From: Paralichthys olivaceus
Taxonomy: Eukaryota; Chordata; Actinopteri; Pleuronectiformes; Paralichthyidae
DNA length: 64,000 nucleotides
NCBI RefSeq assembly: GCF_024713975.1
Contig: NC_091111.1
Location: 19,117,001-19,181,000 of the forward strand
Direction: 5' to 3'
Position 1 is the stretch's first letter; each line of letters begins with the position of its first letter. Under the pieces are notes generated by a model that had not been told where the DNA came from, ran no database searches, and saw only the letters and a program-made list of their open reading frames with translations. Of this stretch, positions 1-22,180 are shown piece by piece. The translations under genes and the position numbers were made by a program.

Positions 1-721
1 GAACAGTCGTTGCTTTATGAAGGTTGAATAAATCAAATCAGGTTTGAGTCACTGAAGAAAATGAAATGCAGCCGATGTTGATTTGCACTTCGACCCGACT
101 AATGGACAGCACATGAACTTCATATGGCCATTAACCTCGACTGTGTTTATCTTTTACATGTTTATGCAGAAATGTTTGTGTTTGGATTTGAGTTCGAGAG
201 ACACGTTGGTCTTTTCAGGGGAAACTTTGTTCAACTATGAAATAACATGTTGTGTTGTAGTTTGGCAGATAAACGCTCCACTGACTTCACCACTAAGAGC
301 TGTTTTTCTTTTGTGCTACTGTTTGGAATTACGCTCTCGCTCCAAGTTTTCCATTTTCACCTCCAGCTGTTGAGTATTTTCTTGTTTTACCATCCTGGTT
401 GATTTATAGTGTGGTAATGTGAGCATGTCCTTGTGCTGCTTTTCTTTTCCTGCTCACAGACGTCTTCACTCTCTTTAACTAAACTCCTCTGGACCTCATG
501 AAGGGGTTCCAGTGTTTTTAATGTTTAATTACTTAGACTGTGGAACGATTTGTCTCGCCACTCTAGTGGTTGAAATAGTGAAATGTACCTTTAAGACAAA
601 CTATATTGCAAAGTGATGAGACAGCTACGTCATCAGACGTTCTTATTGTTGTGTTAGTTTCATTCTGATAGTTTGCGTGTGGTTTTTGTTTTATTCATAA
701 ATGATAAGATAGAGTTTGTAC
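1..721. other. vash2 intron (left edge)
   Basis: This follows the donor of the exon 722-865 (AAG|GTACAAAC on the minus strand). I looked for the vasohibin C-terminal exon, which ends in a QIRI/QIRV-type sequence, and do not see it here. No other gene is apparent. Confidence 0.6.
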
Positions 722-11187
<10,466 letters not shown>

Positions 11188-11662
11188 TGATTCCAGGAGA
11201 GCCACGAGGAGGAGGAGGAGGAGGAGGAGGGATAGTCAGGGTAGGGAATCCTCCTCCAGCTACGAGAGCTTCTCCTCGTTGGTCAGTGACGGACAGTTCA
11301 TTTTGATCTTCAAGGGCAAATCTAGCTCAGAATAAAAAACAGAACCTTCAGTCTAAGCAGCACATCTTGTGAATCATCAAGTCAGGTGATCATCAAAAGT
11401 CTAAATATACTTCTAAAATCAAGGTTTCCAGCATGAGTACATTTCTGTACTGCAGGGGAGCAATTCTAAACAATGATTCCATAAAGACACAATAATGTAT
11501 TTATAAAGCTGCTTTGATAGCAAAGAGGATCTGTGCCTTTCCTTAGAGAAAGATGATCATATCACTATAGGACAGTATAAAGTATCAACTATAGACCTGT
11601 ACACAAAATATGCAGTTGAGGTATATATTAATAATTATCACAGACTTTAAACTTAACAGAAA

Positions 11663-11925
11663 TAATAATGTGACATTCATCATGATAATTATCGTCATCA
11701 CCTGAAATGACAATTTTCACCTTGATGTCACTTTTGGCCAAATGTTCTTTGTTTATCGTCAAGGTACATTTCAGTTGATGTTGATACTTGAATCAACGGT
11801 GTCACGAGTTACGCTAGTTTCTTCTTATATCAACTCTTCTAATAGAAATGTTAACGTGACATTCACCATGATAATTATCGATATGGACTGAAATGATCAT
11901 TTTGACCTTGATATCATTTTTGACC
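11663..11925. repeat. two direct copies of an AT-rich dispersed repeat
   Basis: About 78 bp starting gtgacattcatcatgataat (near 11670) recurs about 185 bp later as gtgacattcaccatgataat (near 11855), both running into a 'ccttgatrtca' stretch. The copies have diverged. They lie between the first vash2 coding exon and the CpG island. Confidence 0.5.
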
Positions 11926-12099
11926 ATGTCGCCCGAGCCGGTCACTTTAAACTAGAACAACAGTGTCCAAGATTATGCTAGCTTCTCATTATTTACAGTA
12001 CAGGCAGACACGTGTGTAAAATAAAAGGCATTATGCAGAAGCCAAATGTTCTCAACACTCTCCTGTCACTTTGTTACCAGCTTCATATCGATATCTGAT

Positions 12100-12960
12100 T
12101 TTTCGATATCTGAGTGTATCGCTCGATTATTATCGTAACCGTACCGTGTTTAACACCGGGGCTCCGGTGTCAGGGGAACAGCGGCCGCTCCGGTTTAACG
12201 GGCGTTTGACTCAAAAACCAGGCGAACTGACGAGGCAGGTCCCATTCATGACGAGGAGTCGTTGTCCAGCTCCGGCTGTGAAAGGTTGTTCGGGTCCTTC
12301 GTAACTTCACCTCCTCCTCCTCCTCCTCTTCTTCTTCTCTGTGTCAAGTTGGCGGGAGAGAGCGGCCGCTCAGAGCGGAAATAGTCGGCTTCCACTTCAA
12401 AATAAAGGCCTCCTGTTTGTCGGGGATGCGTCTATTCCAGGTGGGCAGATGCAGCCAGCTCATGGCCGCTTCACCTCTTTGCTGGCGGTGGATTTCACAA
12501 AGTAGTTGAATCCAGTTCCCGGTGGAGGCTTTTTAACGTTTGACAAAAAAAAAACAACCCGGAAGTGCTCCTGTTTTATTTTGCTAGCTTGCTAACGCTG
12601 CTGTCTCCGGGGCCGTTACCTCCCACCGGTCCAGTCCGGGGAAAGGAGCTCCGCGGCGGTCAGCACCGGGTCCAGCGCCTCGGTGTCAGCTTCGGCTTCT
12701 GTTCTTGAGTGTCTCTCCCATGGAGGAATCACCGGGACGGGTCTCTCCATGGAGGGATCAGCGGGACGCGTCGCTCCCTGCCGCCGCCTCCTGCGTCTCT
12801 CTTCGCCGCCTCTGTCTCCGGCAGCGGTCGCCAACGTTCCGCGGCTTCCCATTGGTCAAGACGACAAAGAGGGGCGGGCCGGAGAGCAGGTGCTACCATA
12901 TTTGGAAGTGACGCCGCTCTCCGATTGGTTCGCTGCGATGGACGAGGGCGTCAACAAGTG
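12100..12960 (-). promoter_or_regulatory. vash2: CpG-rich promoter and probable 5' leader region of vash2
   Basis: CpG density rises sharply here, with gcggccgc at 12181 and 12362, ccgcggcgg near 12650 and many ccgcc runs, in otherwise CpG-poor DNA. Two inverted CCAAT boxes (ATTGG at about 12851 and 12923) and a GC box (ggggcgggcc near 12871) lie at the distal end, as expected upstream of a minus-strand start site. The first coding exon starts 1 kb downstream at 11187, so a noncoding first exon inside this island, spliced to an exon ending near 11,320, is likely. I cannot place the start site. The distal part (12847-12960) is duplicated at 22181-22295. Confidence 0.65.
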
Positions 12961-13803
12961 ATACATCTGCAACAAATGGGATTTTTTTCTGCAACTGTTG
13001 AATTTGCACATTTTGATCTTTTTCATACGATTCATCTACAACCAGAATACAATGGAGATGATTTGATGTATAGGATCAAATCATCTCAAGACAAAACAGA
13101 GTCAGTCCGAACAGCTCACAAGATACAAACAGATCATCAGGTTTAATCAAAGCACTAAATGTTGTTATAAACACTGATATTCACTGAGGTGGGGAAGCTT
13201 CATCTTGTTGCATGTAAATCAACATCATTTAAAAACTCAAACAGCTCAAACCTCCGAGTATCAACCTGCAGGATTTTCATCACAGCATAAAACACTAACA
13301 TGTGTATAACAGCTAAACGTACAATATCTCTATGAAAATATACCATCTTATTATTATTATTATTACTTTAACATTGCAGCAGTAACTTAACTTACAGCTC
13401 CCCCTTCTGGCAAAACGTTTTTTTTACAACACATTGGTTCATACAAATACAATCATTCATATCATCATACAAATAACACTTCACCATTGTAATGTATAAG
13501 AGTAACAGCTGGAGCAGAAGAACATGAAGACACAGGATCAAATATTCCAGGTTTTGGAACGACCCACTACAAGAATCAATAAAATGGCTGAACACTGGTT
13601 CAATCCAGTCCACACCATAAAAGTGACTTCAGATATAAAACTTTATAGACTGGCCTTGGCAGCAGTTGAAACTAAATCAATGTTCCCACCTTTGTTTCTC
13701 TTTTAATGACAATCACAACTATTATTAAGAGTGACTTTGTTTTCACGGCAGAAAGCTGGAACAAATGATTCCTAAAATAATATCGATGTCAAATGTTACT
13801 CTA
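12961..13803. other. 3' flank of Ig gene 1, next to the vash2 promoter
   Basis: 843 bp between the gene 1 stop codon and the vash2 CpG island, repeated as 22296-23137. It contains (TTA)n at about 13351 and is otherwise AT-rich. The 3' UTR and poly(A) site of gene 1 should be here; I cannot fix the site. Confidence 0.5.
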
Positions 13804-16800
13804 CTATGGTCTGAATGTGATGGTGGCGTAGAGGCTGGGATCAGCTGAGGGTCCAGTAGTAGAGGAGGGAGCTTTCACAGTGCTGTAGGTCACTGCATCA
13901 TCACCACCCCGGATCTATAGGATATACAATCAATCAATCAATCAATCAGTCAATGTATAGCACCTTTCATACAGGTTAGTGTATTTCAGTGTGCTTCACA
14001 GAAGACAACAAATACAAATGTTGACAAAGAAGTATGATGAAATGGATTTTAAAGACAGAATAGGACGTATTACACAGCAGGTCAGGATGTAGCACGGTTA
14101 CCATAGTGACACAACACAATGCAAATAAGAATTAAAACGTAAAATAACCTAATGCAGCGCTAAAAGCATGACATGTTTTAAAACAAGGGACAGACACCAC
14201 AAATTATGTTTTTTATGTTTCCACTCATGACAACATGAGTTCTTATCGAACGGACAGGCTTACCTGGGCCGCGCTGTTGGTGGAGTGGCTGATGGAGGCG
14301 TAGGCAACATCATCTGGAGGGTCAACCTACACCATGAAGACACCACATCAACTTCACCAATATGGATTTCTACTGACTCAACCTTTTTCTGTTCCTTAAC
14401 TTTTACATTACAACTGTATAACTTCATGATGACATGGCATTATTATAAGATTCATAAAAACTTGATTGTGGTATATATGTACATATAGCTCCTCTGATGC
14501 TTTTCATTTCTCTCTGATTTTCTATTTTAACTGTAGAATCTGAAAACCAGGGACCAGAAACGTTGCTTCTGTACATCTGATTTTTCAGCTTTATAACTGA
14601 CCGTGTTTTCGTCCGTCTGCGTTTTGTTCCCTGAGACGACAGAAAAAGGAGAGTTAGCCTCGCAGAGGGAAGAATCAGCTTCATCAAAACATTTTGTCTC
14701 CTCCGCCGAGAAGGTCGTGTTTTCATCTGCGTCTGTTTGTGTGTCGATAGTTTGCAGGATCGCACACAAACAAAGATGAGTTGCTGTTCCAGCATTTCTT
14801 TTTTCACTTTCTTAACATTGTGAGAAGTTTTCATTGATTTTATGACCTTTATTTATAAATCAGGCATTTCTACAGGACTGATATTTATGTGTGTGAAATT
14901 GATGCAGCTCCAAATACAAATCCAGATGTAGAGGATTGAATTGTGGTTTCAGAAGACTGTCGGGCCTTGGTGGAGATACAAACTCTATAAGTGACATTCT
15001 AGTTTCATCTGTGAATGTTCCCACCTTTGTTTCTTCTCCATCTAACGACAATCACAACCAGAATAACGATTGTGGCTAAACCCACAGCCAGAGCGATGTA
15101 CCGCCACCAGTCTGTCAACAGAAAGACAAGAGTTGAGTTTTCTGTTCAGTCCAACATCCTGTATTTACACGTTTTCAACATGTCTTTAAATCAATCAACA
15201 TCAGCAGCACAGAGATGAATGAGAGGTGCACCAAATATTCACTACCTCCTGGGGTGGTTGTCTTCTCTTTGTTCTTTCCTTCTTAAGAAAAAGAAACGTA
15301 TGAACAAATGAATTGATTGGATCAGGAGCAGTTCATGGTGTTCTGTGTTTTCTCACCTGATGATGGAGGGATGAAGGCTAACTCTTCCTCTTTGTCTCCA
15401 TCCTTCACTTTACATTTGAATAAGTTATCGTCCTTTGTCGTGTGAACAAAACTGGATTTTGAGAAGCTCACAGTGGCTGAGCAGCCAGACTGTGATGTCT
15501 TCAGATCCTTGTTGTCTTCATCCACATCTTTATTCATAAACAGCCACTTCACTTCACTGCAGGCGTCAAATGTCGTCACAGAGCAGCTCAACGTCACCTC
15601 ATCACTTCTCTTCTGCTCAGTCACTGGTGATGATGGAGATATTGTGAGAGAAAGAGAACATGAGTGAAACTATCTCCATCAGAATGATCAGAATGTTTTT
15701 ATGAAGAGACTCTTTTACTCACTGGTGACAACAGACAAATACAACACATGGTCTGTCTGTATTTGTTTTGTCTGGTCAGACTTTCTGCAGACGTAGACAC
15801 CAACATCCTCGACTGTGACCTCCCTGATAACCAGAGAACAGTTTGCAGCAAGACGTATTCTGTCTGCTTTAGATTTGGAAATCACAGATGTGTCGAGCTG
15901 CCCATCGAGAACCAGGTTTACTGCTTCAGCCCGCTCTGATTCCCTGAAGAACCAGATAGTAGCTCCACAGTTAACATGATCCTCTGTCACAGGTTCACAA
16001 GGCAAAATGACTTCAGCTCCAGCTCTGACGATGATGAAGGAATATTGGGCAGTTAGTGCTGTGGAGGAAATGAGAGAGAGACAGGACCAATTAAACTAAA
16101 CTAAGAGAAAGACTGATATTTTCATACACTTATGAGAGTGAGGATTATTTTAGACGTAACTTTGTAAATTAAGAATGGAGCACGACTGAGCAGATAAACC
16201 TGAAAACAATAAACTACAGTTATCGCCCTATATTTGAAGGCCTCAGCCAACTAGTCCAGTTTCAGACTACGTACACTGTAAGAAATGATGAATGTGGTTA
16301 GTAAATCACTTAAAATAAAGATGATTATCAGAATAAATAATTAAGTTTGTTACATGAACATGTTTTAGTCAGTTGACAACTTATTGTACGAAGTCGGACA
16401 AAATTAATATGAAGAGCAAGGTGTAAATGTAATAGAATAGAGAAGCTATGCATTGAGTTTTAAATGTAAACAGACACCCACCTCATTTTTTGAAAAGCCA
16501 CTGAGCTGTCCTATCAGTTTTAATAGTAAAGTCTTCCTCCACGTCAGTAGGTGGTGCTGTTTGTACTACACTGTGGATTCACACTGGAGACCTGATCACA
16601 GGCTCGACACATGCGCAGCTCACAATAAATGAGTTCAGCTTGAGCAAGATGCTAACATGTGGTCTTCTCCCTTCTTCATATCTACAGGTAATGTACAACT
16701 CAGTTTTACAATTTCATCTTTGTTCCGAATTAAGAAAACGTTACTTCGGATGTTTTGTGAGTGTCGATGATTTTCAGAAGTGTGGTAAAAGTATAGTTTA

Positions 16801-19800
16801 GTGACTCGCCGTCTTGACGCGCTTTGTCATGGCGGGTGCACGCGCAGTTGGCGCACTGTGGTTTCAGCCGCCGGTGTAATGAGTCCGTGTGAGGGATATT
16901 ATGGGTCTGTGACCGAAACCAAACCTGTTCTTCAAGTGGTTAAAAGTATTGGTAGCCAGCGTTTGGCGAATGTTCACGTGTTCAGTCATATGCAAATTAG
17001 CTTTAGCATCCCAGTCACAGCCTGGTCACGTGACGTTAGTAAATGCTGCTGATGTGTTTCAGTGTGTGAACAAATGTGTCAAATGTTTATGTGTAATGTG
17101 AGGAAGTGTGAAGAGTAAGGGCATCGGTTTGTGTGATGTGTTATGTGTGTGGCAGTTTAATGTAATAAGTGTAGTGTGTGAGCCAGTTAGGAATGTATGT
17201 TAAGTGACTGTGTTTCAGTTTTATTAGTCAGTATTTCTGTATTTGTCTTGTCATTGTTGCAATATTTTGAATATAATTTGAACAGCGAGCACTTTAACAT
17301 GAGAGTGAAACTCAATGGAAAATTGAAGTGACTGATGTGTATTTGTCCAAATGTCATAATAAATGAATTCAGCCTGAGCAAGATGCTAACATCTGGTCTT
17401 CTCCCTTCTTCAAATCCAGAGGGAGTAAATGTGTCTTTATTGGTTACGCAGTGCTCCCCAGCCTGTGTAACCCTTGCTGCCGGTCCAGATTTCCCCTCGT
17501 TCTGCTGCGGTAACATTAACTTTTGTGTTTAGCACTTTTAAATGAATATTTCTGTGTTCACTTCACTGTAGAGAAATATTAAGTTCGCCCAACTTGTCTA
17601 CATGGTGACTTTCAACTCTAAACTTTTTCAAAGTTGAGTACACGGCCTAATTTGCCCGAACATGTTCAACTGCAGATGCCTCGATGACAAGAAGAGAAAG
17701 AAGGACGAGAAACAAGAGTTGAATATTTGAATATCATTAGGGTCAGTAACTATCTTTGTCTTATTCACAACTGCTCACTGCATCAGCACACAGTACGAGA
17801 TATCATTGTTTGACGCAGCACTTCATTTAAATTACAAAGCTGATTTAGAAGCTCACATAGGCGTTCTGAGCTATAGCTAACATTAATGCTGTCTCTTTTT
17901 GTTGCTTTGTTTTCTAGAGGCAGCAGAAGGACATTAAGTGGCACTGAACTCAGGGAGCGTTAGTTTTGCCGCTGCAAAGGTAGAGAATATGTGTTTTACT
18001 GGTGGTGACGTTAAGTCCTGTTAACGTGGAGAATAATCCAAAAGCCCATGGAAAACAGAAAGACAAGAGTTGAGTTTTCTGCTCAGTCCAACATCCTGTA
18101 TTTACACGTTTTCAACATGTCTTTAAATCAATCAACATCAGCAGCACAGAGATGAATGAGAGGTGCACCAAGTATTCACTACCTCCTGGGGTTGTTGTCT
18201 TCTCTTTGTTCTTTCCTTCTTAAGAAAAAGAAACGTATGAACAAATGAATTGATTGGATCAGGAGCAGTTCATGGTGTTCTGTGTTTTCTCACCTGATGA
18301 TGGAGGGATGAAGGCAAACTCTTCCTCTTTGTGTCCATCCTTCACTTTACATTTGAATAAGTTGTCGTCATTTGTCGTGTGAACAAAACTGGATTTTGAG
18401 AAGCTCACAGTGGCTAAGCAGCCAGACTGTGATGTCTTCAGATCCTTGTTGTCTTCATCCACATCTTTATTCATAAACAGCCACTTCACTTCACTGCAGG
18501 CGTCAAATGTCGACACAGAGCAGCTCAACGTCACCTCATCACTTCTCTTCTGCTCAGTCACTGGTGATGATGGAGATATTGTGAGAGAAAGAGAACATGA
18601 GTGAAACTATCTCCATCAGAATGATCAGAATGTTTTTATGAAGAGACTCTTTTACTCACTGGTGACAACAGACAAATAAAACACATGGTCTGTCTGTATT
18701 AGTTTTGTCTGGTCAAACTTTCTGCAGAGGTAGAGACGAGCATCCTCGACTGTGACCTCCCTGATAACCAGAGAACAGTTTGCAGCAAGACGTATTCTGT
18801 CTGCTTTAGATTTGGAAATCACAGATGTGTCGAGCTGCCCGTAGAGAACCAGGTGTACTGCTTCAGTCCACTCTGATTTCCTGAAGCTCCAGATAGTAGC
18901 TCCACAGTTAACATGATCCTCTGTCACAGGTTCACAAGGCAAAATGACTTCAGCTCCAGCTCTGACGATGATGAAGGAATCTTGGGCAGCTGGTGTTGTG
19001 GAGGAAATGAGAGAGAGACAGGACCAATTAAACTAAACTAAGAGAAAGACTGATATTTTCATACACTTATGAGAGTGAGGATTATTTTAGACGTAACTTT
19101 GTAAATTAAGAATGGAGCACGACTGAGCAGATAAACCTGAAAACAATAAACTACAGTTATCGCCCTGCATTTGAAGGCCTCAGCCAACTAGTCCAGTTTC
19201 AGACTACGTATTTTTTTCCAGACTCATGAGGTCACTCTGACCCTTGATCACTGAAATCTAATCAGCTCGTTTCTCATTCGAGGAGACAACTGGTCAAAAT
19301 TTGAAGAAATTCAGACTTGAGATGTTCAAGAGGCCAAAAACTTGAAACCTCGACCTTTAACCACCAAATCTGACGAGTTAATCCGTGAGTTAAAGGGAAC
19401 ATTGGTGCCAAACGTGAAAGGATCAAATCAGTTCGTCTTTGTGTCCGAGAGAACGTTTGTACCAACTTTACAAGGATTCCCTGGAGGTGTGACGGAGATA
19501 TCGTGTTCACAAGGCAAAACATCTGCTTTGTAAAGTCCCAGCCATCTTGACGTTGGACGACCTACGTCTCATCAGTTCATCCTTGTGTTGAACTGAATGT
19601 TTGTACCACAGTTGAAGGAACTCCCCTCAAGGTGTTCCTGAATGTTGTTGGTGCAGAGGCGTAAAGATGCAGCTATATGTTGCAGCACACTGGCTTTGAT
19701 CAGGGGACGAACTAGAAGTAAAGGAGGAACGAGGCTGAGGAAGTGACATCATCAGCTCATTATCACAGTAGACGGAGCAAGAGACTCAAATTAGAGGAAA

Positions 19801-20459
19801 TAACCACAATTAGACAGTGAGCAATACACAGCAGAACCAAATATGAGGAATGATCCAGTACACAAATATACACAACTACAATATCAGAGTACTCATAAAT
19901 ATCAGTCCTCTGAATGTGCCAGACTTTTTTCATCGTTAAAGAAAGTGAAAAATCCTGGATCCGCACCACCCAGCGCATCCGTCCACCAAGTCTCACGATC
20001 GTCCATCTGGTAGTTTTTGTGTTTCCCGCGAATTAACAGACAAAGTCAACGAACATATAACGTCCTGAGTGGAGGTAAATCAATGAAAGAACAAACAAAC
20101 CCAGTTCTAACACAAACCAAGTCATAAAAAGAGACAATCACCAGTTTCTTCATCAAGACCAAGATTTATTGTGGCTTTAAATCAGAAAATCCCAAAAGTT
20201 TCTCGTTAAACAAGGTGTGAGATGATCTGAGGACTTTCTACGTCTGGTCCTTCCTTTACTTCTGGTCTGTCACTCTGATGAAAGTCTGCCACAACATGAG
20301 TGAACCTCTTCACTGAACTGTGTTAAAAACAAACACCAAACTATCTGGATTCATTCTGATTATTCAAACTGAGAACATCTTAGAAGTGGATTTATTCTTA
20401 CCTGTAAACGGAATCAGCAGCAGAAGTAAAGACATTTTAATCCATTTGATTTCATCCAT
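13804..20459 (-). CDS. Ig receptor gene 1: four Ig domains, ITIM-like tail
   Basis: Probable inhibitory cell-surface receptor of a teleost V + C-like Ig family; ligand unknown. Exons: signal peptide 20402-20459, V1 18660-18989, C1 18294-18560, linker 18183-18218, V2 15723-16058, C2 15357-15623, linker 15246-15281, TM 15025-15111, tail 14602-14630, 14264-14326 and 13804-13914 (TAG at 13804-13806). Phases agree and the sum is 540 codons (539 aa). Residues: signal peptide 1-19 (MSLLLLLIPFTG end), V1 20-129, C1 130-218, linker to 230, V2 231-342, C2 343-431, TM about 449-466 (IALAVGLATIVILVVIVV). The V domains keep Cys, Trp (ATIW) and the D-x-x-x-Y-x-C end. Tail tyrosines 491 (VAYASI), 513 (VTYSTV) and 532 (SLYATI) all fit the ITIM pattern. 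The inner linker (18183-18218) may be used or skipped; either keeps the frame. The Ig fold and splice pattern are seen; the inhibitory role is inferred. Confidence 0.82.
14835..15005. repeat. dispersed repeat next to the TM exon of gene 1
   Basis: Contains aaatcaggcatttctacagg, actgatatttatgtgtgtg, tgtcgggccttggtggag and gtgacattctagtttc, a widely dispersed percomorph repeat. The same insertion is at 24180-24345 in gene 2, so it predates the tandem duplication. Confidence 0.6.
16274..18053. repeat. spacer between V-C modules of gene 1
   Basis: About 1.78 kb of non-receptor DNA lies exactly between two copies of the module, from cactgtaagaaatg to agcccatgg. It recurs at 25616-27395 and, shortened by about 1.1 kb, at 28553-29238. 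It contains two direct copies of a roughly 60-bp sequence (tgagcaagatgctaacat core, near 16636 and 17366). Several short open frames inside it are not conserved-looking. I do not recognise the family; no convincing terminal inverted or long terminal repeats were seen. Confidence 0.7.
19215..19710. repeat. dispersed percomorph repeat in gene 1 first intron
   Basis: Contains tctaatcagctcgtttctca, gtttgtaccaactttacaagg and acggagatatcgtgttcac, a pattern of a common fish repeat that is also seen at 48200-48370 (ttgagatatcacgttcac) and, as the duplicate, at 30400-30890. Confidence 0.5.
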
Positions 20460-21195
20460 TGTTCCTCTTTATCTTTTCTCTTCTCTGCTTCTTTTCTCAG
20501 CAAAAAGTGAAATGTGGCGTTTACTTCCTGTGTAGCACTTCTTCCTTCCTGTGGATTTACCTCAGTTTGCTGGTGATGCAATAAAGTAAATGAAGAAGTA
20601 ACCGTCCGTCTTGTCTCAGAGTCATTGTCATATATGGTCCCATCTTTAACAGTCACGTCACTGTGTGTGAAGATAAATGTACCCATCATTCAGAGTGACG
20701 AGCATCACAGGTCATTTCAGTGTAGAAACAAGAAGCTGCAAAACCACAGAGAGAGAAAGACAGAAATGTGTCCAGGCTTTCTAATGAAAACTGTTGTTGT
20801 CAACACACAAACAAAGAAACAACAAAATCCCCATAAAACTCAACAACAAGCATCTGATCTTTGGTCGGTTATAAAGTAAATAATGAACTTTACAAAAGAA
20901 AATATATCATTTATCACATGAATTCATCTGAGGAGAAACAGTGACATGGACGTGAGGTTCCTGTTCCTCACGCTGCACAACTAGTTCCCTCACAGCACCC
21001 CCCTCTGGACCCAAAGGCTTTTACATGAACTCCTGAACATGAGCATGGAAATGAAACGTTAAAAGAAAACAGATGCAGCAGAGATTCAAGGAAATGTTCG
21101 TTCATGTATCAATAAATAACTGCAGATAAAACCGTCTGTGTACTCTGGCTTTATTCTTCTGGGATGAGTTCAGATACAAAGCAGGGAAATGTCTC

Positions 21196-22121
21196 TCAGG
21201 TGCTGTGGTCTCTCTTTGGTTTTGGCTTGTTGACGGTGGCGTGGACGTCACTGGAGGCTCCCGCAGAAGAAGAAAACTTCACACTGCTGTGGGTCAGTGA
21301 TTCTCAAATGGGGGTACTAGTACCCCTAGGGATACTTCAGATACTTGTTCACTGTGATGAAGCCAGTTTCAATTCGGGACGACGAAATCAACAAAAATGG
21401 ATTCGTGGTTGAAACGTAGCAGCAACGCACCTGAAAACAAAGAGATAGAAGTGAAGAAGAAAGTGAAAACAGAGCCGACAGAACACAAAACACTGTTTCT
21501 CTGAGATGTTTAGGGTCAATTACAACAACCTCAGTTTCGTCTGAATTTAGAAGTTAGAGGTTCTGGCTCATCCAGGCCTTGATGTTCTTGAGATGTTCCT
21601 GAAGTTGAACTAAGTGATTTGATTCATCAGGCTTCACAGAAATGTACAGCTGGGTGTTGTCTGCGTGACAATGGTGGTGTACGTGGTGCTTTCTGATGAT
21701 GTTGCCTAAGGGAGCATATATAAGGTGAAGAGTATCGGTCCAAAGACAGAACCTTGTGGGACTCCATGACTAACTTCCATGTGCATGGAGGGGTCATTGT
21801 GTGGACTGTCTAATAAACGTTGTCATGTTTCTAGATATGAGAGCTGCTCCATCCAAAGTGGGATGAATACAATCTCTCCTCATCAGACCAGGTTTCCCCC
21901 AAAAGTTTGCCGATCATCTACGAAGCCCACGTTGTTATTTGGACACCAGCTCGACAGCCAGCGGTGAAAGGATGACGTGAGGCTGTGCATGTCGTCACTG
22001 GTCACATGAGGCAGGGGTCCAGAGAAAATGACATATTTCAAAGGGGGAACATTTTTGAAAAGAGTTTGAGAACCACTGCTGTAGTCACTGCTTCACCTTC
22101 ACCACCATCTTTAACTCCAAC
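21196..22121 (-). pseudogene. remnant last exon of a decayed Ig receptor (left copy), split by a transposon
   Basis: Minus-strand reading from the acceptor at 22122-22123 gives VGVKDGGEGEAVT, then after the insertion HSSVKFSSSAGASSDVHATV and NKPKPKRDHST, then TGA at 21196-21198. This matches the last exon of gene 3 (DDSDAMTYSTAK, SAGASSDVYAAVNKPK) but both signalling tyrosines are His here. A 784-bp hAT-like element interrupts it. No other exon of this receptor follows before the duplication junction at 22181, so it is a fragment. Confidence 0.75.
21295..22078. mobile_element. hAT-like non-autonomous DNA transposon (784 bp)
   Basis: Terminal inverted repeats are CAGTGATTCTCAAA on the left and CAGTGGTTCTCAAA (reverse complement of the right end), 13 of 14 matching, with the CAGTG ends typical of hAT. 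Flanks ctgtgggt (21287-21294) and ctgtagtc (22079-22086) look like a decayed 8-bp target duplication; the duplicated locus at 32,480 lacks the element and shows the uninterrupted exon. The interior includes an accttgtgggactccatgac stretch common in fish repeats. No transposase is visible. Confidence 0.8.
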
Positions 22122-22180
22122 CTGAGAGGGAAACAGCATCTTCAGCTAAGTTACAGACACGATGAGTCATTTTGTTTAGT

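Larger units (their letters stand above)
12847..22180. repeat. tandem segmental duplication, left unit
   Basis: The sequence from 12847 (cccattggtc) onward is repeated from 22182, nearly base for base, through the 3' exons, Ig exons, spacer, signal-peptide exon and flanking DNA. The unit is 9.3 kb. It differs from the right unit by lacking one V-C module plus spacer (about 1.84 kb) and by carrying a 784-bp hAT-like insertion (21295-22078); these account for the length difference. The left edge lies inside the vash2 promoter. Confidence 0.9.

Noticed and set aside
12616-12852. Arg-rich minus-strand frame in the CpG island as a longer vash2 N-terminus
   Set aside because: The coding exon at 10867-11187 has an in-frame TGA upstream of its ATG, and the MTG start matches human VASH2; the island is more likely noncoding leader or promoter.
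16274-18053. CACTA-type transposon or long-terminal-repeat element as the module spacer
   Set aside because: The left end begins CACTG, but the right end is not its inverse, and no matching terminal repeats or target duplication were found.
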